DNA from: Spirochaetaceae bacterium
GTDB lineage: Bacteria > Spirochaetota > Spirochaetia > Treponematales > Breznakiellaceae
DNA: 5,475 bases
Reading direction: 5' to 3'
Assembly: GCA_031255655.1 (NCBI GenBank)
Contig: JAIRSB010000001.1
Span: forward strand, 1-5,475
A program made the translations under genes and the position numbers. Positions 1-5,475 of this stretch are shown one piece after another; positions within the stretch are counted from its first letter, which is position 1, and each line of letters begins with the position of its first letter. Below the pieces are notes generated by a model that ran no database searches, was not told the DNA's origin, and saw only the letters and a program-made list of their open reading frames with translations.

Positions 1-1278
1 TCCCGCTTCGAACTTCAAAACGCGGAGCGTCTTAAAAAGCATGAGCGCGACACCGAAGATGCGCTGCGTTCGGAAGCGCTTGTTATCGAGGAACGCCTGA
101 ACGAAATCAAGGAACGGGCAGACAAATCATACGCCGATGTTGAAGGTTATAAGAGCGTCTGCTCGGAGCGTTTTAACGAACTGGACGCTTCAATAGAAAG
201 CGCGCGCAAACGATGCAAGGAACTGGCGGTCGAAAACGAGGAGCGTCTGGCAGCGGCGCGCGCCAAAATCGAAGAGACGAGCGCGGACATTACAAATCAG
301 CGTGCGGAAATGCTTAACTCAACTTCGGAAAAAATTAAGATTCTCGAAAATTCCATAAATGAAGCCGACAAGCATATCGCCGATTTCTTCAGTAAAACGG
401 AGCTTATAGACAAAGCCATCGCGGTTAAAAAAGAGGTGGAAAATAAAATCGAAGACCTTGACGCGGACATGGAAAAATTAACCCTTAAAAGCATTGAGCT
501 TTCGGACTTAAAGAATCAATTTGAAAAAATAAAACGAATGGAAGAAGACCTTAATAACAAAATGACGCAGTTTAGCATGGAACAACAGCGCATCGAACGG
601 ATGGAGATGAACTTTAACCGTCTGCTGCAAACCTCGCAGTCGGTTGAGGAGCGGCTTAAGCATATAACCGGCGCGGACGATATGTTGCAGGAAGCGCAGA
701 TTAAAATACGCAAACTGGGCGAGGCGATGGCCGAAACAGAGGAAAAATACCAGCGCATAGAAAAGAAAAACCAAGTGCTTGAGGCGGCAAACGACGGAAT
801 AGAGAAAAACTTTAAGTCGCTGCAAGAATCGGAGAGCCTCGCGCAAAAATTGAACGGCGACATACAGCGCATAAGCGGCGGCATCGAAGATATTCGCCAG
901 TCTATAGAGGTTCTGGCCGAAGAAAACGAGAAGGCGCGGGACACTGTGGAACGGCTTTCAGACCTTGATAAAACTATTCAGGAGATTGACAGTCGTATAC
1001 AAAATGCGCAAAAGGCGCGTGTATGGCTGGCAGATTTGGAAACCCGTCTTGACGAGAAATACCGCGAGGCGCGGCAGCAGTTCAAGTTGACCGACACAAT
1101 AATAAAAAAGCAGGAAGACCGGATACACATTGATAAAGAAGCCTCTCTGCCGCTTGGAACGCGGGACGATGTGATTCGTTTGAAAAAACAAGGCTGGACA
1201 GTTGATGAGATTGTCAAAAATATGAAGATATCCCGCGCCGCAGTCGAGCTTATACTGGAGACTGCCCACGAGAAATGA
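1..1278 (+). CDS. Spirochaetal coiled-coil protein (SpiroCoCo-like), C-terminal 425 residues, 5'-partial
   Basis: The frame is open from base 1 to the TGA at 1276-1278, so the start lies upstream and only the C-terminal 425 residues are visible. An internal ATG at 310 is not the start, because the same coiled-coil character continues before it. Nearly the whole visible chain is charged, Glu/Lys/Arg/Gln-rich and heptad-like with few prolines, as expected of a long parallel coiled coil. There is no membrane segment in the visible part. The last 43 residues (from 1147) change character: after an LPLGTRDDV turn come two short helices, around RLKKQGWTVDEIVKNM and ISRAAVELILE, resembling a small helix-turn-helix of the sigma-region-4 type. 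A coiled coil ending in this tail is what I know from the spirochaete-specific SpiroCoCo family. The role is unproven; a structural or scaffolding function is inference. It could instead be an SMC-like or other filament protein, but no ATPase motifs are visible here. Confidence 0.8.
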   Translation, partial: SRFELQNAERLKKHERDTEDALRSEALVIEERLNEIKERADKSYADVEGYKSVCSERFNELDASIESARKRCKELAVENEERLAAARAKIEETSADITNQRAEMLNSTSEKIKILENSINEADKHIADFFSKTELIDKAIAVKKEVENKIEDLDADMEKLTLKSIELSDLKNQFEKIKRMEEDLNNKMTQFSMEQQRIERMEMNFNRLLQTSQSVEERLKHITGADDMLQEAQIKIRKLGEAMAETEEKYQRIEKKNQVLEAANDGIEKNFKSLQESESLAQKLNGDIQRISGGIEDIRQSIEVLAEENEKARDTVERLSDLDKTIQEIDSRIQNAQKARVWLADLETRLDEKYREARQQFKLTDTIIKKQEDRIHIDKEASLPLGTRDDVIRLKKQGWTVDEIVKNMKISRAAVELILETAHEK

Positions 1279-1303
1279 GTGCGGGGTACGCTGCGCGTGT
1301 GCG

Positions 1304-1309
1304 TATAAT
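1304..1309 (+). promoter_or_regulatory. Possible -10 box upstream of rodA
   Basis: A perfect TATAAT hexamer lies 26 bases after the coiled-coil gene's stop and 130 bases before the rodA start. No TTGACA-like -35 exists at 16-18 bp spacing (that stretch is GC-rich), and there is no TGn extended -10. If it is used, transcription would begin near 1316 and the hairpin at 1375-1408 would lie in the 5' leader of rodA. The hexamer could equally be chance. Confidence 0.22.
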
Positions 1310-1374
1310 TGCAGTGTAATGTTTTTAGGGGGTGGCAGTATCGGGTTCTGGAAAAGTCCTACGCAATAGTGTAT

Positions 1375-1408
1375 CTGGCTGCCGCTCTTGCCTAAGAGCG
1401 GCAGCCAG
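1375..1408 (+). terminator. Perfect 15-bp hairpin between the coiled-coil gene and rodA
   Basis: The arm 1375-1389 (CTGGCTGCCGCTCTT) is exactly complementary to 1394-1408, with a four-base loop (GCCT); 10 of the 15 pairs are G-C. It begins 97 bases after the upstream stop codon and ends 31 bases before the rodA ATG. The stem is strong enough for an intrinsic terminator, but what follows on the + strand (CTTGTGTAGTATTTGG) is only a broken T tract, and there is no T tract on the other strand. It may be a weak terminator for the coiled-coil gene, an attenuator or mRNA-stabilising leader structure of rodA, or a copy of a dispersed inverted repeat. The structure is directly seen; the terminator role is inference. 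Confidence 0.45.
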
Positions 1409-1422
1409 CTTGTGTAGTATTT

Positions 1423-1432
1423 GGGGTGGGGG
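1423..1432 (+). promoter_or_regulatory. G-rich ribosome binding site of rodA
   Basis: GGGGTGGGGG lies 7 bases before the rodA ATG at 1440, the right distance for a Shine-Dalgarno element. It lacks the usual AGGAGG core and would pair with the anti-Shine-Dalgarno through G-C and G-U pairs only. It supports the ATG at 1440 as the start. It lies only 14 bases from the end of the hairpin at 1375-1408, so folding of the leader could affect access to it. Confidence 0.5.
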
Positions 1433-1439
1433 TATATAA

Positions 1440-2750
1440 ATGAAACTTAATAATTTTTTTGAAATAGATTACGCGCTTTTATTTTCTGCGCTGTTGCTTA
1501 CAGTGTTCGGAGTACTTTTTATATATTCATCAAGCGTTACGTCTTTCGGCATATCGGTTTCAAACGAATATATACGCCAAATTGTTTGGGGTTCTGTCGG
1601 ACTTGTCGCCGCGCTCACCATAGCCATGCTCAATTACCGCCGCATCTATTACGCCTCATCATATTTTTATTTAGGCGCGCTTGTCCTGCTTATTTACACT
1701 TGCATATTTGGCCGTGTGGTAAACGGCGCACGCGCGTGGTTAGGTATAGGATCTTTTGGAATACAAGTTTCGGAGTTCGCGAAATTAACAACAATTATCT
1801 TTCTTGCGCGTTTTTTGGACAGTACAAAAAACAGCAGGAGCGACGCGTGGCGTTTCATTGTTTCATGCATGATTGTTTTTGCGCCAATGATGATAATACT
1901 GCTACAGCCCGATTTCGGCACTTCTTTGGTATTCATAGCCATACTGCTTTCAATGATATTCATAGCAGGCATTTCCAGCCGCTATATAATTTTTCTAATA
2001 ACAACAATAGCGTTGACCGGCCTTCTGCTTGCGCTGCCGCTGTGGCAGGTGCATGTACTAGGAAAAACAATTCCTATTTTATCAATACTGTCGAATAAAT
2101 ATTTTATTTTGATAGCGGTGGGTGCCGTTACAATAATTTTTTTCATAGCCCTTTTTGGATTTAGGCGCTACAAAAAAACATATTTTTACTGGATAGGGTA
2201 CGGCGCGTTAATACTGATTATGTCGCTTGCTGTATCCTATGCCGGACAAAAAGTGTTAAAGCCGTATCAAATCATGCGACTAATTGTTTTTCTTGACCCG
2301 AACATAGACCCGCGCGGTTCTGGCTGGAACATAATACAATCGATAACCGCGATAGGTTCAGGCGGAATAACCGGCAAAGGCTATCTGCAAGGCACGCAAA
2401 GCCATTACCGCTTTCTGCCGCAGCAGAGCACGGACTTCATTTTTTCAATATTTTCCGAGGAGTGGGGATTTTTGGGTGGTATTATAGTTTTCACATTGTT
2501 CCTGCTGATAAGCATGCGGCTAATAAAAATCATGAAAACCACCACCGACCCATTCGGCTGCTACATAGTGGCAGGCATTGCCGGAATGTACATATTTCAC
2601 TTTATTGTAAACGTGGGAATGACGATGGGCATAATGCCAATAACAGGAATACCACTCCTATTCATGTCTTACGGCGGCTCGGCTCTGATTACCGCAATGA
2701 CGGGCATAGGACTTGCGCTTAGCGTCCATATAAGGCGCTTTCAATATTAA
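1440..2750 (+). CDS. rodA: RodA, SEDS-family peptidoglycan glycosyltransferase
   Basis: RodA polymerises lipid II into glycan strands at the cytoplasmic membrane, normally partnered by a class B PBP (PBP2) in the elongasome. The 436-residue chain is highly hydrophobic, with about 10-12 membrane segments (for example near residues 11-31, 46-65, 72-91, 139-155, 159-178, 182-201, 221-240, 249-267, 345-362, 373-392 and 405-428). Family signatures are clear: NGARAW at 95-100 followed by IQVSEFAKL; LLQPDFGTSL near 154-163; FLDPNIDPRGSGWNIIQS at 284-301 with Asp286 and Asp290, one of which should be the essential acidic residue of the large extracellular loop; IGSGGITGKGYLQGTQS at 305-321; and STDFIFSIFSEEWGFLG at 330-346. 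QGTQS followed by TDFIF favours RodA over FtsW. The chain is longer than the roughly 370 residues of E. coli RodA, and the excess appears to lie near residues 200-265. The start has a suitably spaced G-rich RBS, and the downstream gene begins directly at the stop. Confidence 0.95.
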   Translation: MKLNNFFEIDYALLFSALLLTVFGVLFIYSSSVTSFGISVSNEYIRQIVWGSVGLVAALTIAMLNYRRIYYASSYFYLGALVLLIYTCIFGRVVNGARAWLGIGSFGIQVSEFAKLTTIIFLARFLDSTKNSRSDAWRFIVSCMIVFAPMMIILLQPDFGTSLVFIAILLSMIFIAGISSRYIIFLITTIALTGLLLALPLWQVHVLGKTIPILSILSNKYFILIAVGAVTIIFFIALFGFRRYKKTYFYWIGYGALILIMSLAVSYAGQKVLKPYQIMRLIVFLDPNIDPRGSGWNIIQSITAIGSGGITGKGYLQGTQSHYRFLPQQSTDFIFSIFSEEWGFLGGIIVFTLFLLISMRLIKIMKTTTDPFGCYIVAGIAGMYIFHFIVNVGMTMGIMPITGIPLLFMSYGGSALITAMTGIGLALSVHIRRFQY

Positions 2751-5183
2751 ATGGCGCGTTACATAGATATTCTTAAAGACTTAGGCGGACTTTTGCTGAC
2801 TGTCGAAAAACCCGCCCGTTACGCGGGCGGTGAGTACGGCATGTTGGCAAAACGGGAGGCTGCCTTCCAAACTGTTATAGCCTTCCCCGATTTGTACGAA
2901 CTTGGAATGTCGAATCAGGCTTTGCGCATTTTATACAACAGGCTGAACGCGTTGGAGGATGTTTCCTGCGATCGAGCATTCGCCCCGGACCCCGACTTTG
3001 AGAAGCTGCTTAAAGAAAAAAAAATCCCGCTTTACGCGCTCGATACCGGCCTTGCGCTAAAAGACGCGGATATGCTGATGTTCACGCTGGGCTACGAACT
3101 TGGTGTAAATTCCGTCCTGTCTATTTTGGAAACATCGGGCATCCCCCTACGCAGAGAGGAGCGCGGCGCGGAACATCCAATCGTGATTGCGGGGGGGCCA
3201 TGTGTTTCAAACCCGCTGCCGTACTCGCGTTTCATCGACTCTTTCTGGATAGGCGAGGCAGAGGATGAATTCTTTATTTTGGTTGAACAGCTAGTCCGTG
3301 ACAAAAAGAGCGGTGCGAAAAAATGCACTCTTTTGGAGCGGCTTAATTCGCACAATTCGGTATGGACGGCAGGGAAGGAAAAGGCCGTCCGCTCTGTATA
3401 CGCGGGATTTTCCGAAAATAGAAGGCCATCTCCGGTTTTTCCAGTTCCAAGCGCGAGGATAGCGCAGCACCACGGAGTTGTTGAGATAATGCGCGGCTGT
3501 CCAAACGGCTGCCGCTTTTGCCACGCCGGAATCTGGTACCGCCCCATGCGGCAGAAAAACGCCCACGCCATCTTTGACGAGGTTTCGGACTGTGTGGCGA
3601 AAACGGGCTTCCGTGAAATAAGCCTTTCATCGCTTTCAAGCGGCGATTACAGCCACATAGAAGGGCTTATAGACGCCCTTAACACGAAGTTCAGCAAGAA
3701 CAGGATTTCTTTCCAACTGCCGTCTCTTCATATTTCAACATTTTCACTGCCGCTGCTCGAAAAAATATCAACGGTACGGAAAAGCGGTCTGACATTCGCG
3801 GTGGAAACGCCGTTAGCGGACTGGCAGGCGGCGATGAACAAAAAGATAGATATGGATTCTATCGTGGATGTTATGGCGAATGCGAAAAAGAATGGCTGGC
3901 GTTCGGCAAAACTTTATTTCATGATAGGACTTCCGGTGAAAAATATCGCAAACGTGCCGGAAGACGAAGCGATTATCGCCTTTGTTACGAAACTGTCCGA
4001 GCGGACGCGCTTGAAATTCTCGATAAACGTGGGCGTTTTTGTACCTAAGCCGCATACGCCGTTTCAATGGAGCGCACAAATAGAGGAAGAGGCGGCGCGT
4101 CTAATGCTGTATCGGATAAAAGATGCGCTAAAACGGAAGGGGCACAAGGTAAGCGTGCATGACCCGTTTACCGCGCTTGTTGAGGGCATCATCGCGCGAG
4201 GGGACGAAAAAGCAGGCGAAATAATAGAAGAAGCCTATGCCGCTGGCTGCCGTTTGGACGCATGGAGTGAGTATTTTCAAAAAGATGTTTGGCGCGGGAT
4301 TTTCCACGAACACCGCGATTATGTGTCACAGATAACCGGAGCTAAAGATGCCGGGGAAAAACTTTGCTGGGATATTATTTCTTCCGGTGTGTCTGGTAAG
4401 TACATCACGCGGGAGAAGGTAAGAGCCGGCGAATGCCGGATAAACGATATTCCCTGCACGAAAGACTGTGCGGAGCCTTGTGGAGTTTGCGGTTCGGCGG
4501 CTCGACTTGTCGAAAACAGCGAGCGGTTAGACGGCGGCCTTTCGGAGGACGGTGGGCTTTCGGGAGAGGGCGACGTCATTCTTTCGGGAGATGACGGCGT
4601 TCCTCTGAGAGACACTGGCGTCCCTTTAAGCCGAAAAGATCCCGATACATACCGGATTTTGTTTTCGTTTTCAAAAGAGGGTAGGGCGGTATTCCTGCCG
4701 CATCTTGCCCTCATCGAAGTGTTTTCTATGGCCTTCTTGCGGGCCGGAATACCCGCGCTTCATACGGCGGGTTTTAATCCGTTGCCGCGCCTTGATTTTG
4801 CCGCCCCGCTGTCGCTCGGTATAGGCGCGTCAGGCGAGATTGCCTCTGTAGATACAGATTGTCTGTTTAGCGGAACGGATTTTGTGAATAAGATTAACGC
4901 TGTATTGCCGGAAGGTCTTTTGGTAAAGGATGCGTACAACTGCGTGATTCCTTCCGGCGTTAAAAAACAGTCTGTCGCTTCTTTGCTCTGGGGTTTTGAA
5001 TACGCTTCACGAGATTCCGGCGTCGACATTGTAGAGGCGCGAAACGAGAAAGATTACCGTAGTTTACGGACAGGCGGCGAGGCGAGCCGTGTTTATGAAT
5101 TGTCGCGCCTGCGCGCGCTCGCCAAATCGAGCGGTGGCGGATACGCATCGTATTTCGATGTATACCGGCGGATTTATAAATAG
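2751..5183 (+). CDS. B12-binding-like radical SAM protein fused to DUF2344 (TIGR03960 + TIGR03936 type)
   Basis: This is an 810-residue, apparently cytosolic multidomain protein. Residues 1-35 carry the family's N-terminal element (EKPARYAGGEYG). Residues about 38-180 form a B12-binding-like fold with FPDLYELGMSNQALRILYN and VIAGGPCVSNPLP; the cobalamin motif DxHxxG appears as D47-x-Y49-x-x-G52, so the axial His is absent. The radical SAM core (about 240-450) has the [4Fe-4S] motif C250-x3-C254-x2-C257 (RGCPNGCRFCHAG), then SLSSLSSGDY and YFMIGLP. A C-terminal Cys group follows (C562, C569, C573, C577, C580). Residues 594-627 are a repetitive linker. From about 633 to the end is DUF2344 (RILFSFSKEGRAVFLPHL, then GFNPLPRLDFAAPLSLGIGASGE). 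In many Firmicutes the two parts are separate adjacent genes. The ATG at 2751 directly follows the rodA TAA (2748-2750) with no clear RBS of its own, implying translational coupling. The substrate is unknown to me; an RNA- or ribosome-related modification is only a guess from the family's usual neighbourhoods. Confidence 0.9.
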   Translation: MARYIDILKDLGGLLLTVEKPARYAGGEYGMLAKREAAFQTVIAFPDLYELGMSNQALRILYNRLNALEDVSCDRAFAPDPDFEKLLKEKKIPLYALDTGLALKDADMLMFTLGYELGVNSVLSILETSGIPLRREERGAEHPIVIAGGPCVSNPLPYSRFIDSFWIGEAEDEFFILVEQLVRDKKSGAKKCTLLERLNSHNSVWTAGKEKAVRSVYAGFSENRRPSPVFPVPSARIAQHHGVVEIMRGCPNGCRFCHAGIWYRPMRQKNAHAIFDEVSDCVAKTGFREISLSSLSSGDYSHIEGLIDALNTKFSKNRISFQLPSLHISTFSLPLLEKISTVRKSGLTFAVETPLADWQAAMNKKIDMDSIVDVMANAKKNGWRSAKLYFMIGLPVKNIANVPEDEAIIAFVTKLSERTRLKFSINVGVFVPKPHTPFQWSAQIEEEAARLMLYRIKDALKRKGHKVSVHDPFTALVEGIIARGDEKAGEIIEEAYAAGCRLDAWSEYFQKDVWRGIFHEHRDYVSQITGAKDAGEKLCWDIISSGVSGKYITREKVRAGECRINDIPCTKDCAEPCGVCGSAARLVENSERLDGGLSEDGGLSGEGDVILSGDDGVPLRDTGVPLSRKDPDTYRILFSFSKEGRAVFLPHLALIEVFSMAFLRAGIPALHTAGFNPLPRLDFAAPLSLGIGASGEIASVDTDCLFSGTDFVNKINAVLPEGLLVKDAYNCVIPSGVKKQSVASLLWGFEYASRDSGVDIVEARNEKDYRSLRTGGEASRVYELSRLRALAKSSGGGYASYFDVYRRIYK
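4530..4631 (+). repeat. Degenerate tandem repeat coding the interdomain linker
   Basis: Residues 594-627 of the radical SAM fusion contain short repeated units: DGGLSE then DGGLSGE, a further LSGDDG, and the paired GVPL in DDGVPLR and DTGVPLS. The DNA shows matching imperfect repeats (for instance CTTTCGGGAGA at two places, 4557-4567 and 4581-4591). The stretch is rich in Gly, Asp, Ser and Leu and lies exactly between the Cys-rich end of the radical SAM half and the start of DUF2344, so it is most simply a flexible linker expanded by small duplications. Confidence 0.7.
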
Positions 5184-5197
5184 TTTTCAGCTGAAAA
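5184..5197. repeat. 14-bp perfect palindrome at the convergent gene ends
   Basis: TTTTCAGCTGAAAA is its own reverse complement. It covers the 3-base gap between the two converging stop codons and the last codons of the carboxypeptidase gene. As RNA it could form only a short 5-bp A/U-rich stem, so it is a poor intrinsic terminator on its own, although the flanking A/T tracts make a weak bidirectional transcription end possible. It may simply be chance. Confidence 0.4.
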
Positions 5198-5475
5198 TCT
5201 CTTTGAAAAACAGCAGCATGGTGTCAAACAGGCGTTTGAAGGGGTTGCCAGCTTCAAGTTCGTGTGGTGTAAGCAGCTCGGCAATGGCAAGCGCGCCGTT
5301 GTCGTCGTAGAAGGTGATGCTGCCCGCGGGGTAGCCCGCGGGCAGCGGTGCTATCAAGTCGTTGACTTTTATTTCATAGCGTATATTGCCTCCACGCTCG
5401 GAAAGCACAGTCAATGCCCGCGCCTTTTCCGGTAATTCAAGCGGCAATTTGCTTATCTTACCTTTCCATACTTTA
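5187..5475 (-). CDS. D-alanyl-D-alanine carboxypeptidase (PBP5/DacA-like), C-terminal 95 residues, 5'-partial
   Basis: The minus-strand frame is open from the window edge to the TGA at 5187-5189 (read on the complement). A TTG at 5445-5447 is internal, not the start, because the frame continues upstream with KVWKGK, the usual opening of the C-terminal beta-sandwich domain of low-molecular-weight PBPs. Further family signs are the alternating beta pattern, LIAPLPAGYPAGSITFYDDNG, and a final amphipathic helix (NPFKRLFDTMLLFFKEIFS) that resembles the C-terminal membrane anchor of DacA-type enzymes. Such enzymes remove the terminal D-Ala from peptidoglycan pentapeptides at the outer face of the inner membrane. 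The catalytic domain (SxxK, SxN, KTG) lies outside the window, so activity and exact subtype (dacA, dacC or dacF) cannot be judged. The gene converges on the radical SAM gene with 3 bases between stops. Together with rodA it gives the locus a cell-wall theme. Confidence 0.82.
   Translation of the reverse strand, partial: KVWKGKISKLPLELPEKARALTVLSERGGNIRYEIKVNDLIAPLPAGYPAGSITFYDDNGALAIAELLTPHELEAGNPFKRLFDTMLLFFKEIFS

Noticed and set aside
310..312. ATG as the start of the coiled-coil gene
   Set aside because: The frame is open back to base 1 with the same heptad-like composition, and no ribosome binding site precedes this ATG.
508..944. Minus-strand open frames of 112 and 142 codons opposite the coiled-coil gene
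   Set aside because: They are antisense shadows of Glu/Lys-rich coding sequence, rich in Leu/Phe/Ser, with no recognisable domain; the plus-strand frame is continuous across the region.
1287..1305. Small inverted repeat TACGC/GCGTA after the coiled-coil gene
   Set aside because: Only 5 bp with a 9-base loop and no T tract; too weak to call a terminator.
1586..2098. 170-codon plus-strand frame inside rodA
   Set aside because: It lies in another frame fully inside rodA, whose SEDS motifs are intact, and its translation is His/Asn/Arg-rich with no family resemblance.
3092..3639. Overlapping minus-strand frames of 91-159 codons opposite the radical SAM gene
   Set aside because: They overlap each other and lie opposite the conserved GGP and CxxxCxxC coding regions; no domain is recognisable.
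4319..4714. 131-codon minus-strand frame opposite the linker region
   Set aside because: Its Ser/Pro-rich composition is the antisense image of the Gly/Asp/Ser linker repeat, and it has no start context or domain.
5089..5310. 73-codon plus-strand frame crossing the convergent junction
   Set aside because: It overlaps the end of the radical SAM gene in another frame and is antisense to the carboxypeptidase C-terminus, both better supported.
5319..5346. 12-bp perfect inverted repeat with a 4-base loop (GCTGCCCGCGGG arms)
   Set aside because: It is explained by the repeated Pro-Ala-Gly codons of the carboxypeptidase (PAGYPAG), since CCCGCGGG is itself palindromic. It lies well inside the coding region without a T tract, so I do not call a terminator.

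Overview
The window looks like chromosomal DNA of a spirochaete, most likely a Treponema-type organism. Four things suggest this: a long coiled-coil protein with the small C-terminal helix-turn-helix-like tail typical of the spirochaetal 'SpiroCoCo' family; a 436-residue RodA, longer than the roughly 370 residues of E. coli RodA; a single-chain fusion of two radical-SAM-associated families that are separate neighbouring genes in many Firmicutes; and moderate base composition. No search was run, so this is recognition from protein sequence only.

Layout, left to right. Positions 1-1278 (+) are the 3' part of the coiled-coil gene, which is open from the first base and starts outside the window. 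Positions 1279-1439 are a 161-base gap holding a perfect 15-bp inverted repeat, a TATAAT box with no recognisable -35, and a G-rich ribosome binding site. Positions 1440-2750 (+) encode RodA, the SEDS peptidoglycan glycosyltransferase. Positions 2751-5183 (+) encode an 810-residue protein whose ATG directly abuts the rodA stop codon; it joins a B12-binding-like/radical SAM enzyme (TIGR03960-like) to a DUF2344 domain (TIGR03936-like) through a low-complexity repetitive linker. Positions 5187-5475 (-) are the C-terminal end of a D-alanyl-D-alanine carboxypeptidase (PBP5/DacA-like), convergent with the radical SAM gene and only 3 bases from its stop.

Functionally, RodA (glycan polymerisation) and the carboxypeptidase (stem-peptide trimming) both act on the cell wall, and the coiled-coil protein is plausibly structural. 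The radical SAM fusion has no established substrate that I can name, but it appears to be co-translated with rodA. Coding density is very high: the only non-coding stretches are the 161-base leader of rodA and the 3-base convergent gap. I see no mobile element, CRISPR array, tRNA or rRNA. Most of the window is ordinary core-genome content. The points worth a second look are the fused radical SAM protein, the rodA leader, and rodA sitting next to the coiled-coil gene without mreBCD/pbp2 between them.
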